The notes below the pieces were generated by a model. It saw only the letters and a program-made list of their open reading frames with translations, was not told where the DNA came from and ran no database searches. Shown here piece by piece: positions 38,701-49,407 of a stretch of 64,000 bases of DNA; positions within the stretch are counted from its first letter, which is position 1, and every line of letters starts with the position of its first letter. The position numbers were made by a program, and so were the translations under genes. The stretch is from contig NC_058160.1 of NCBI RefSeq assembly GCF_020080835.1, positions 30,801,152 to 30,865,151 of the forward strand, read 5' to 3'. The DNA comes from Cotesia glomerata (Eukaryota > Arthropoda > Insecta > Hymenoptera > Braconidae).

Positions 38701-41700
38701 TAACACTTACCCCACAATAACAAGTGAAGAGAAGTGAACAAGTGGCGTATTCTCTCCTCTTACAACCTACGATTAACTTTCTCGAAAAATATTAGTAGCT
38801 TTTTTATAAATTGTTACTTTGAAAAAAAAAAAATTATTAAAATAACTTTGAATGCAGTAATATTTAAATAGTTTTTCTGTCAAGTATATAAAATGACCTT
38901 GTAAATCGTTATCGTAAATGCAAATTAATGAGACAAAAATATCGGTAGGAATAAGACAAAAGTACATGTCAAGTTTAAAAAATAAACCGATGAGACGGAC
39001 GATGACTCATTTGTTGAGCGTTGTATACCCGCATACGAGATATTGATTTTAGTTTTTGCTAAATGCTTTATTATTATATGAAGCTTATATGATGTACACC
39101 TTGCATTATTGTAATTATTATTTATTATTAAATATGCCTATATATGAATATTTATGTTAATAGATTTCGGAGTAATATTACTTTTTACTTTTTACCTTTT
39201 ACCTTTTATTATCTTTACTAATAAAAGAATAATAATTGTTTATAAATATGAGTATCTTGATTATTATGCCTTATATTATTCAATTTTAGCTTCTTTATTA
39301 AATTCACCGGAAACAATACAACTTTGTCTCGCATCTGGTTTAAAGAATCAGTTTTGTGTTTTCCAGTTGTCGGCAAAACATCCAAAACATGTTGCGTAAG
39401 ATAACGTTTAGTTGTTATTATCAATTTTTAAAATGTATAAGTAATAGATAAATAATGCCGTTTAAGAATAAAATTGCAATTGTTTCTTTTGTTAAATCAA
39501 TAGCAGTTTTTATATACTAAAAAAAAAAAAAAAAATAAAAATAAAAAATTTACTATGCATAAAGATAATTAGATACTTGAAAAAATTCTCAATAATACTC
39601 TGACGCTCGGTAATTTTTTTTTTTCTGTTATCGTTGAAAACAACTTGAGCCTGAACGATCATCGACGTGAATGAGAAAAGTTTGATGATTAAACCTCAAT
39701 AAAGTAAAGTTTAAAAGCCATTGAGAAAGAAACGATACGTTAAATTAAAAAATTATTTTACATAATGCACTTTTATTAAATAACGCTTTGTTTTTTCATA
39801 TAAAATTAATTATATAAATGATATAAAGGTAGAGAGACATCCTTGACAGTATTTTTTATCATGTAAGCAGCAGAAGTTACCTTTATAAAATTATTATTGT
39901 TATAATAGATAGGGAATGAAAGCGAGTAATTTTATAAGAGGAAGACTGTCGAGAAAGATCATGATTCCATGATTCAGCAATTGACTGTACCAATGAAAGT
40001 GAACTAACAAAACCGGAAATGATTAGTATTATTAACTGACAGCATTTAAGCATTTAAGAATTTAAGCATTTAAGAGCAAACGGTTAACTTTCATTGAAAA
40101 AATTTATAAAATTTAAATTTACAATGACGTAAAACGTAAAAGACTTTTAATTTTTTAAATAATGATAACTGTTTTAGTCGAATCGTTTTCGTGGTCGTGA
40201 TTATCGGAATCCGCAACATAACAGTAGAGTAGAATAAATAGGATAAATAGAATCACAAGGATTTTAAAATTACAATACGATCTACTCTGTACCCAATTTA
40301 AATACCGCTCTAGCTCACGACGCTTTGCAGCTCTATACCTCGTATTCTTTATTCTTCCACGACATACTATTTCTTCTATTTCTTCGCTACTATCAGAAGC
40401 TCTCAATAATCCCTCCATTATTATCATCATCTTTAAACCATACCATAATACAGCTGTATTATATTCTTCTCCCACCACTCCTTCCTTTTATTTATTTATT
40501 TATTATATTATATTATAACTATATAACTAATTTTCACATTCGCGTTCATATGCCCTGATTTCTTCCGCACTGATTACTCTTTACTCTACCAAGTTCCTAA
40601 CGTTTTATATGTTTATTTTTAATTACTGTTACAATTATTATCTTTTTATTACAACACATTAGTTTACTTACATACTTTAAGTACAATCAAATTTTTTCAT
40701 TCCAAAGATTAAGTTTTTTTTTTTATTAATATTTGAGTTTAAAATCTAAAAATTCACTTTCACCGATGAATTTTTGATTAAAAAAAAAAAAATTACCGTA
40801 CAATTCTAAAATTTATTTGTAAAGAATATTGTCGTATATATTAATTTTTTTTTTTTTTTTTTTTCAACGAAGAACCCAACACAAAAAGTGGGACACAGCC
40901 TTTTATTATACTATAACCATCCTAATTTCGATTTTTTACAAAATAATTCGAATTCTGATTTATATATTAACATATTATTATGCCAAATAACAAAAAATAA
41001 TTCGATTAATTTTAAGACAAAAAATTTCCAGTTATCACTTCCCTCTCAGTGAAACTCGGAGATTTTTTACATTAGAAATTTTTTTTTTTTAATAAAAAAA
41101 TTCACTCTTTCTCTTTTTTTTTTAAACCATCAATTTCATCAATTTCATCATGCTCTCTAGCATGTATAATACTTTCTCCTTGTTGTTCTTCTTCATCATC
41201 TTTGTTTCTGCTGATAAAATTCAATTCGTACCGCGCTTAATTCTCTATAATTTGAATCTTTGGATTATGAACGGTCATTGAGCGATTGTTACACCGCGCG
41301 ACAGTAAATTCATATTGAATATATTATTTTTATTTTGGTTAGAAATTAAAAATCGATCATCAAAGTAAAAAATTAAATAAAAATTATTATTATTACTGTT
41401 ATTAATAAAATAAAAATTCCAACCTGAGTCTGGAATGCATATTATATTATACAAAGTCACGGTTATTGTGTTAAACATATGTGTTAATGTTACTTCCGTT
41501 CTATCAATCTTATTTCTTATTGTTCGCAACAGTTAGACAGAACACACAAATATTTCAATAGTTATAAAAAAATTATAAAATAATTTTCGATAACCATTCT
41601 CTGATTAAAATAAAAAGAAAAATAATTTATCAGTTATGTAAATATTAAAATTGATGCACAATTCTGAGATTTCGATTATTATTATTCTTATTATTGTTAA

Positions 41701-44700
41701 GTTTAATCTAAAAAAGGTATAGCTTAAAGAAAGAAAAAAAAAAGCATCATCATACCGGGAAAATGGGAAAATTACTGCAATGAACTTTTGACGGAAACAA
41801 GCTTGATATAGACACATATAAGTGAATAAACATTTTGCCATCAAATCCTATCCTATATTCGCACATTATACTCGTCCTCAACTTCCGGCTGATCGATCTT
41901 CCGTGTTTTTGTATCAACATACATATATGAATGACTCCATACTTATAACGTATAATTTATATAAACTCGCTTTTTTTCCTTCTTATATATTCTTAAGTAT
42001 CTTTTCTTTTTTTATTTTTTCTCGTATCATTACGTAACGGTAACAATTTGAATTTTATTTTTAAAATTTTTTCCTTTTCATCCTTTTCATCCTTTTCAAT
42101 AATAATACTAAAAGAAATATTTTCTTGATTCAAGTAAATTAAACTTGATTAATCAACTTTTTGTCTTAATTAAAGTTATTTTTTTTAGTGTAAGTAAAGG
42201 TTGAAATGAAATATAGAATTTTATAACCCTCCGACTAGAATGCCGAAGAATTAGTAAGGGGCAAGTTTGGTTTGCCTAACTTAGGCAAGCTTAATTTGCG
42301 CCTTCTTAAATCCACGTTAGGCAAAACGAAGATTGGCATGCCAAATTTGCATGTAATTTGGGACATCTATGGCAAGCCGAACTTCGGCGAACCTTTGGAA
42401 TGCCTGACTAGCTGGAAGTAACGATAACCAAAGATTTGCCGAAGTTTGGCTTGCCATAAATGTCCCTAATTACCTTTAAGTTTGGTAAACCGAACTTTCG
42501 TAAGCCTTTGGATTTTATAATTTCCTGCAAGTTAGGTATTCCAAACATTCGCCAAACTTCGTCTTACCATAGATGGCCCCAATTACTTTTAAGTTTGGCA
42601 AACCGAACTTCCGTAAACCTTTGGATTTTATAATTTCCTGCAAGTTAGGCATTCCAAACGTTTGACGAACTTCGGCGTTTCTTGCCAAAGTACTCTAAAA
42701 CGGAGTGGGAGAAGATATTTGGCTTCAAGTCTTTCCAAGGTTAAGCCTTTTAGTTCTATACATATAAAAGTGTCTATTTATGACAGTATTTGTGTATTGT
42801 ACATATAAACATGGTGTCTCATGTACCCGACTAGAAATTTCAGTGAGGCATATGCCGAAGAACCAATTCGGGGCAAGTTTGGCTTGCCTAACTTAGGCTT
42901 GCCTAGGTTGTACCTCATAAAAACCAAGGTAGGCAGAACGAAATGTTTGGCTTGCCATATTTGAACGTAACTAGGAAAGTTTCATGGATTCCTTAAGTCT
43001 GATATATCATGGGAACGCCGAACTGGTTTCAAGTAACGATAACCTGAGTTTTGCTAGTTTGGAGCGAACTTGGCTTTCCAAACTTAGGCTAGCCCAATTC
43101 GAATCTTATTTGTTTTAAATTAGGCAAACCGAACATTGGTTGTGCTTATAAGTATCTTGAAGTAAGAGGTCGCTCATCATCGGCGTAGCGTCGCGGTATG
43201 GTATAGGGCCCTCGTGCGTCGGGTACCGTATGTTCGAGTCTCGCGTTCGACATGTACGATTTTTAACAATGAATAATTACTACTTAAGACGAGTGTGAAG
43301 TAAAGTTAAGTATTATGTGTGATTAGTGTATCTAATTCCTCCATCATCTCCTTCCCCCTTGACTTATCAAATCTACCAATCAAAAAAACCTCTTCACATT
43401 AAAAAACGCTCCAAAAAACAAAAAAAAAAAAAATTACAGAAAAAATAAAATTAAATAATAAAAATAATATTAAATAAAAGCAACAAAGAATTTGTTTTTT
43501 TTTTTTTATTCATGAAATATTTAAAAAATTTAGTCTTAAATTTAATATTTATACTTAAAATAGTAAAAGAAGATAAAGAAATAAGCATTTGTTATTATTA
43601 ATTTTCGCTTGATAATAAAAAAGCTAAAAATCAAGAAAGAATTAGATTTGGATTCTTCGTTGCGAATTTGGTTTCCAAACTGCAACCTAATCAGGAAGCC
43701 AAGTTAGGCTGAGCCTCGCAACTGCGTTACATCCCAAACTTCGGCCTGGTTTAGATGCCTCACTTACTGCAAGTTTGGAATTCGGCATGCCTTACTTGCG
43801 CCAAATCACTGCCTCACTGAAATTTCTAGTCGGGCTGGTCAGTAGTTTGTATAAATGGACAATTGCACTCAGTCAGTCTAGTAAAGACTAAAGATGTTTA
43901 GAATCAATTTAATTTTTAGGGGACTAACATTATTATATATTTACGATGGGAAATTTGCTATTTTCTACGTCAAAAGTTTTTTCGTACAATTATTTACATT
44001 TTGCAATACATTATTTTACATGATAATCATATAAGTGATCAAGAAAAACTAACATGTATATAAATTGTTAAAAAAATGAGTCATACATTTATAAGTATAT
44101 ATATCCGAGGTCTAATATTGATCTGTCTCCAGCCAAAGTTCGTACACCCCTATCACATGTATGACTAAGACACGCACAAGTAAACTTAAACTCCCTTTTA
44201 CGAAGTTTAATTACAAAACGGTGATTGTTTTAGGATAAAATGATAAAAAAAAAAAAAAAAAAAAAAAAACAATAAATTTACACATGTACATATGTACCTA
44301 ATTGCTTAGTATTTAAATAGGGTTTTAAATGTTGAGGAACAGCCCTATTATATATATATATTCCTAGTTACTAGTTATACTAGTTACACCAATGTAATAT
44401 GAGAAAAACCAAATGAAAGATCCAAATTATACTTATTATACAGAGAGCAGACGAAAGACCAAAGACCAAAGAGTCTCAGGTACGCGGTCAATGGCTGCTA
44501 CGTACCAGGTTCAAGGAAAGCGGACCGGTTTGATTCGACACCAAGCTAACCGAGGACGTCTAAGCGCAAAAACTCAAAGACCATTTATAAAAACAATAAG
44601 AATAACAGCACAAGAGAAAGGAATATTTAAGAAAGAGAAAGAATCAACTGATTCATTTAAAAAAATGGTAAAAAAAGTTAAAAAAAAAAAAAATAAAGAT

Positions 44701-45751
44701 AGGTATTTATTTTTTAATACCCTCTGTGATCAATAATTGATTTAAAATATTTTTTTTTTATCATTAAAGCTCTATTAATAAACAATCTTTAAATTATAAA
44801 CCCTAAAATAATTCATTTTAGAGTTTATTAAGTAAATGATTAATCTAAAAATTATAATTGACAATAAAAATAAAAAAAAAAAATTAAACAGTGGCATTCG
44901 CAAGTCAGATTACTCTCCCTTGTATTGCGCCCTGCTGTGCGACGCAAACCAGATGGCGTGAAGACGAATAACCTGACGTAAGTTGACTGTCAGTTGTACA
45001 TAACTATATACATGTATGTATGTAACCAACCTGGATGGTTAAATGGTTAATACATTCAACTTGGCCGGATATAAAATTTTTTCACCCTTGCATAGTATTG
45101 GTAACTCGCCAATTGGAATGTAAGTAATAAGGAATTTTTAAAAAATGCTGTCCTGTCATTTTTTTTTCTTTTTTTTCAGCTTGCATTGCGATCTTACTTT
45201 GTAATAAATTAACTGCTGGAGTTTAAATGTTAAAAAAGTGATGAAAAGATAAAATACATTTGAAAGTACCGACAAAATTGATCACTATAAATATAATAAG
45301 TAGAGGTAAAAAAATAAAAATGAAAATATTTTACAATTACAAGTTCTCCGATTCGCTTGCACGCATTTCTGGGACACTATATACTTATGATTAGCTTATA
45401 TATTTAGATTTAATCCCTACAGTTGTTCAGTATAATGTTTAATGAATTGAGTTTCATTTTTAGTTGTAATTATTTATATATTTTTATACTCTTCTTTTCA
45501 TTTTTTTTTATTTTATTGGTAACTATCCACTAACGAGTCGTATATTGTACGATGACATATAAATATAGGGTGCGGCAATTTCGTTTAATTAATAACAACA
45601 ATAATAATAATAACAATATTCTATTTCTGTTTCGCTCCTCTAAAGAGTCTAGATAATAACTGACCGTTGAGAACAATTTATTTAATTAACAGTATGTATA
45701 CTCTACTGTTCTATTGATAATACTTTTTTATGAATTTATTTATCAGGAGCA

Positions 45752-45788
<37 letters not shown>

Positions 45789-46264
45789 TATATCAACTTC
45801 AATTAGGTCAATTAGTTTTTGCTCAGTACTTATCACAACTCTTTTTTTTTTTTAGCAAAAAACCAGTAAATAGTAAATCTTTTAATCGGCTTAAAGGATT
45901 TTTTTATAAATTAAAAAAAAAAATTCAATTTAAAATTAATTTTTCCTTAAATTTATCAAAGAACTGGGAATTTGCATAAATTTGTGATGGAAAAAATCAA
46001 TATTTTCCCGAGTGGGAATTTAAAGAAAATCGCACTGAAGAAAAAAAATCTTTTTATAAATTATTAGATTAATGATGGAGAATTGTAATTAAAATTCGAT
46101 TATTAAATGACAAAATTAAATCATGAAAAACGGAATCGGGTAAACTCAATAACGTTATTAAATTTCCGTAATCAGATATCCGTTATCAGTTTCCAATTAT
46201 TAGTAAATGTAATTCATCCGGTGATGTAAATATTCTCTTGTCTTTTTATAATTATTTTTTCCAA

Positions 46265-46303
<39 letters not shown>

Positions 46304-46630
46304 AGATATAAGTATTGCTTGCGGAGATAACGAGTAAAGTTTAGTCCGACCATGATCGTACTGTTACTACTCGAAGCTGAAACCCTATGGCGAAACGCCC
46401 CATTGCTTCCACTGTTTTTTTCTATCCCTCGAGTTTTGTATCGATTTTAACGGATATCGTCCATGTTTTTCTGGTTAATACAGTTGTATAATTTTAAAAT
46501 CATGATTAAATAACTGATTATTTTATTTTTTACAAAAAACACTTGCTGAAAAGTTTAAAAAAATATTATTTATAAAAAAAAAGTAAACTTACCGGTGCAT
46601 AAAGGCCGCTGCTGACATGTTACTATCCAT
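25310..46630 (-). CDS. Harmonin-like (USH1C-type) two-PDZ scaffold
   Basis: Harmonin scaffolds cadherin and myosin complexes at actin-rich protrusions through PDZ domains. Exons in order are 46630-46593, 31038-30801, 30722-30589, 30504-30252, 30175-29793, 29698-29629, 29441-28931, 28848-28490, 28270-28166, 28066-27980, 26230-25544 and 25462-25310, joining in frame to 1005 residues. PDZ1 is about residues 48-128, with binding loop GFGFSLRGG and VGDQIIRVNGYPVEDAVHHE. The following VGMIPVKDNPNDPVTWHMV closely follows vertebrate harmonin. A poly-Gln tract comes next. PDZ2 (about 195-275) has loop RLGCGVCRG and KAGDVITWCNGQ. The remainder is disordered (His, Ser, Gly, Asn and poly-Pro tracts), with short helices at LMEEFKRAHKKMF and LQSNVEKLAAALS. 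No harmonin N-terminal helical domain was found. The first exon (MDSNMSAAAFMHR) is inferred from phase and a GTAAGT donor; an internal start at 30953 would give 964 residues. Confidence 0.8.
32070..32131. repeat. CAA/CAG trinucleotide microsatellite
   Basis: About 20 units of CAA interrupted by a CAGCAGCAG block lie in non-coding intron sequence. Confidence 0.9.
32250..32255 (-). other. Candidate 6-nt microexon in the harmonin-like gene
   Basis: On the minus strand the order is a pyrimidine-rich acceptor ending TTTTTCTCAG, six bases GCTCGG, then a GTAAGT donor. Inclusion between exons 1 and 2 keeps frame and changes HRSGG to HRLGSGG. Such a match to both splice sites could be chance; no transcript evidence is available. 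Confidence 0.3.
35344..35385. repeat. Short GAGGAGTAT-type tandem repeat
   Basis: Four units of about 10 bp containing TGAGGAG, with a degenerate last unit, in intron sequence. Confidence 0.8.
40155..40478 (-). CDS. Hypothetical small single-pass membrane protein (doubtful)
   Basis: This is a 107-residue ORF inside the harmonin-like intron. It has an acidic stretch (SSEEIEEIV), a strongly basic amphipathic segment (IKNTRYRAAKRRELERYL), a hydrophobic helix (ILVILFILFILLYCYV) and an acidic tail. That ordering resembles a real tail-proximal membrane protein. However, AT-rich DNA makes hydrophobic ORFs by chance, a plus-strand ORF overlaps it, and I recognise no family. Confidence 0.15.
   Translation of the reverse strand: MVGEEYNTAVLWYGLKMMIIMEGLLRASDSSEEIEEIVCRGRIKNTRYRAAKRRELERYLNWVQSRSYCNFKILVILFILFILLYCYVADSDNHDHENDSTKTVIII
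42229..42700. mobile_element. Truncated relative of the TIR element
   Basis: It begins with CCGACTAGAATGCCGAAG, matching the end of the element at 42826, and shares the recurring TTTGGCAAGCC/CGAACTTCGG motifs. The opposite terminus is not found, so it looks like a partial copy. It contains 113-bp tandem units. Confidence 0.55.
42478..42680. repeat. Tandem duplication, 113-bp period
   Basis: Unit 1 starts at 42478 and unit 2 at 42591. Both run from AAGTTTGG through TTTGGATTTTATAATTTCCT to CCAAAC, with a few substitutions. They lie inside the truncated transposon relative. Confidence 0.8.
42826..43834. mobile_element. Non-autonomous DNA transposon with 25-bp terminal inverted repeats
   Basis: A 25-bp sequence starting CCCGACTAGAAATTTCAG at 42826-42850 recurs as an exact inverted copy at 43810-43834. 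The 1009-bp element has no transposase ORF. Its ends are rich in TTTGGCTTGCC-like motifs and its centre is AT-rich. No clear target-site duplication is visible, so the superfamily is undetermined. Confidence 0.75.
43180..43253 (+). other. tRNA-like pol III promoter segment inside the transposon
   Basis: A GC-rich stretch contains an A-box-like GTAGCGTCGCGGTATGG (43184 onward) and a B-box-like TGTTCGAGTC (43231-43240) at tRNA-like spacing. A CCTCGTGCGTCGGGTACC middle segment is typical of tRNA-derived SINE heads. I cannot fold a full cloverleaf by eye, so this is a relic or SINE-like segment rather than a functional tRNA gene. Confidence 0.45.
45752..45783. repeat. AT dinucleotide microsatellite
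   Basis: About 15 uninterrupted AT units in intron sequence. A similar run lies at 47132-47155. Confidence 0.9.
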
Positions 46631-46917
46631 AGGGTAATGCCATACATAAACCTTTTATTGTCAACCCCAACAATCCAAATATAGTTTTTATTAAAACTTT
46701 ACTTTGTTCACAGCATTTTTAAATTTAATAACATGTCACTTGTGTTATATCATCCAATATAATATCATTTAAAAAAATTTTCAAAATAAACACTTGGGGA
46801 GTTGATGAATTCTATAAAAGGTTAAAACAAACAAACAAATAAATAAATAAATAATTGACTTTTAAAAAACGTATAAAAAGATGGCAGTTGCCGGTTTAGT
46901 TAGGTTTAGCGCCGTAC

Positions 46918-47100
46918 CTGTTCGACTACGTATGACTTCGTGTACTGAAATGACTGAAAGCGTCAGGAAGACTAAAACGAAACCAGAATGCGCATTGGTT
47001 CTTCGTTGGCTTCAGTTGGCTTCCCCAATGGAGCTGGTGCCGTTCCAACTTCCAACAGTCTATGTGTGTTGTTATGTAGTTGTGTGGTGGTCGAGCCTTG
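46918..47100 (-). other. Candidate non-coding 5' exon of the harmonin-like gene
   Basis: On the minus strand this segment is flanked by TTTCAG and by CAG|GTACGG and is markedly richer in GC than its surroundings. It has stops in all useful frames, so it would be 5' UTR. It could equally be a promoter patch. Confidence 0.25.
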
Positions 47101-47720
47101 CTGAAATAGTGGGGGTTATGTTAGTACCTACTATATATATATATATATATATATAGTGTACCTAGTACACATCGAGTTAAATTAAGCTCAACTCTATGCT
47201 CTATCAAATAATTCAACACACATATAAGTATTAATGATAGCAAAAATAATAACGACTGATAACTTTGATAACTTGCCAATAAGTCAATTATTGAATTATA
47301 TTTATTGCTATCATTTTTTAAATAATCTCATTTATACTCAACACTACTGATATATTATATATATCATTAATCTGTCAAATCAATGTAATTATTATTAATA
47401 ATCATTTTTAATTATGACATTTAAGTTAGCAGTCACTTAACAAGTTTTTAATTTTATTTAATAAACAACAAATTTGTTTCAAAAAATTATTTAAAAAATT
47501 TTATAAATTTCAGGAGTTAAAAAAAATATTAATGATATTAAAGCTGTCATATGTTGGAAAAAGCATCTGTCGTAGGCGGGAGCAAAATTATAAGTTTTGG
47601 TTGAGTGACATCAATGAACAATGATGTACACATTTAGTATAAAGAAGAGTAGTAAGTATTCACTTTGGCCATTATATGATAGTACTGTGTTGAGTAGTCG
47701 AGTATTGGATATGACTGGAT

Positions 47721-47787
47721 AGCTGGAAGAGTTGGAACAGTTGGAACAGTTGAAAGAGTTGAAAGAGTTGAAAGAGCTGGAAGAGGC
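47721..47787. repeat. 9-bp minisatellite (AGTTGGAAC/AGTTGAAAG)
   Basis: Six to seven units, with variants changing in order along the array, in intergenic DNA. Confidence 0.85.
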
Positions 47788-48470
47788 CTCGAGGCCGCGG
47801 CAACTATATAGTAGATATAATATGTAGACGACGAGCGCAACTAAACCTGTAATAACGAAACGCCCTTTCGCCTGCTGTTATGTGTAGTATAAGTATTCTC
47901 AGTGTTCATCAGTGTTCACCTGTAGTCTACAAGGTACAGGCTACAAGCCCCTTCCCCTTATCTTACCTTTTTATTTTAATTTTTTACTATTTGCTAAGTT
48001 ATATCTCAGATAGATACTTAAATATTTTTTTTTTATCTTTTCTCTGTTACACTGCGACTTCTGATTATTATATAGCTCTCTCTATCATATTTATACCTTC
48101 AACCAACATAATCTATAATATAAAAATCTTACAGTCCGGAACTTATTGATAGTAATAGTGATGATCCGTTTCTCTATTTCGCCAATTTAATATCATACAA
48201 CGGTACATTTAAACAATGCTCCTCCCAACTTCAAAGTCATCTATACTTAATACACTATAAATCACATTAATAAATATCAGTCATTATTAATAAAAAATTT
48301 TCTTAGAGTTATTGAACAACTGTATTATGAAATTTTTATTTTTGAATCCATTGTCAGTGAAGATGAATAAAGAGTGAATTTTTTGAAAAGTATTTTCGAT
48401 TCCTCTTATCTGTTATCCATGGAGCGTAGGCCGGAATATCTTTTATGATTTTTCTTATTCTGGTAAGGTA

Positions 48471-48599
48471 AAAGCCCCAATAGATGATCACGTACCAGTA
48501 TATGATCACTCCATGTATTTGTATATCTATATTCACAAATATAGGTATACAAATACATGGAGTGATCATATCTGTTACATGATCATATATTGGGACTTT
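48471..48599. mobile_element. Palindromic MITE flanked by TA
   Basis: The left arm (AAAGCCCCAATAGATGATCA...) and the right arm read in reverse (AAAGTCCCAATATATGATCA...) match for about 60 bp with a few differences. This leaves a short loop around 48530-48545. TA flanks both ends (48469-48470 and 48600-48601), as expected for a Tc1/mariner-type MITE. Confidence 0.65.
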
Positions 48600-49407
48600 T
48601 AACTTATATACTTATAATAATAAACAGTAGTAGTAACTGCTCTACTTTCAGATCAGACACCTAGCGACTACCGACTTACCAGAATTTCTTCTAACTTGCT
48701 CAGATTGATTTTTTTGCCATTTTACCCGCGGATGTGAAACGCGCTGCATCCACACAAATACCACAAACACACCCATTCATTTTATTATTTTATTTTGTTT
48801 TTTCATCTCCATCATCAACTTATCACCAAATATACATTTTTTTGTTATTTTTTATTGTTCTGTTTTATTCTCTGCATTTATTTATTTATTTATTTTTTTT
48901 TTTTTTTAATCTGAAAATAGTTAGATGTAATTATACATTAAAAATTTTTATTTTTTTTTACAAATATCTTTAATTTTTTGTTTTAAATTACATTAATAAT
49001 ATTTTGATATTGTTGTTGTTATTATAATTACAAACAATTAAATAAGCTTCAATTATAATTATTTAAAAATATAAAGAAATGAAAATACATCGGAAAATTT
49101 AGTTTCATAAAAAAATTTAAGCTTAATAATTACTTTAAAACGGTAATTATAATTTTTACATTTAATTATGTAAGTAGTACGTAGACATTACACTTATATA
49201 ATAAATACATTAGCAAGAAAAAATTTAATATAATATAAGATATGTTTCAATTGATTAATGAAATATATTATGATAGTTATTTAGAATAAAAATCACTTAT
49301 GAATAAATATTTTTGAATAATGAATTTGTAAAGTGGTCCTGATATTTAAATAATTTATTCTTACATAAATTATTAATGGCTTAATAATATTGAAGATTAT
49401 AAAAATT

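Larger units (their letters stand above)
31039..46592 (-). other. First intron of the harmonin-like gene (15.5 kb)
   Basis: This long intron is AT-rich with no confident gene. It contains a possible 6-nt microexon (32250-32255), a CAA/CAG repeat (32070-32131), GAGGAGTAT repeats (35344-35385), a run of 14 C (38509-38522), a terminal-inverted-repeat element (42826-43834) with a truncated relative (42229-42700), and AT dinucleotide repeats (45752-45783). Small ORFs at 35332-35628 (-), 40155-40478 (-) and 44413-44736 (+) are unproven. Confidence 0.5.
46631..49407. other. Upstream region of the harmonin-like gene and tetraspanin 3' flank
   Basis: It contains a GC-richer patch (46880-47110), which on the minus strand reads as a possible 5' UTR exon (46918-47100, CAG|GTACGG donor). 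A second patch, 48680-48760, has a GTAAGT donor just below 48680. It also has a 9-bp tandem repeat (47721-47787) and a palindromic MITE (48471-48599). No protein gene is supported. Confidence 0.45.

Noticed and set aside
43180..43253. Functional tRNA gene
   Set aside because: Box-like motifs are present, but I cannot form a proper acceptor stem and cloverleaf, and it lies inside a transposon.
44413..44736. 107-codon Lys/Arg-rich ORF in the harmonin-like intron
   Set aside because: Its composition follows A-rich repeats and it has no family resemblance, conserved motif or matching splice signals.
46881..47156. Plus-strand ORF in the GC-richer patch
   Set aside because: It ends in a TA-repeat read as Ile-Tyr; the patch fits better as a promoter or 5' UTR of the minus-strand gene.
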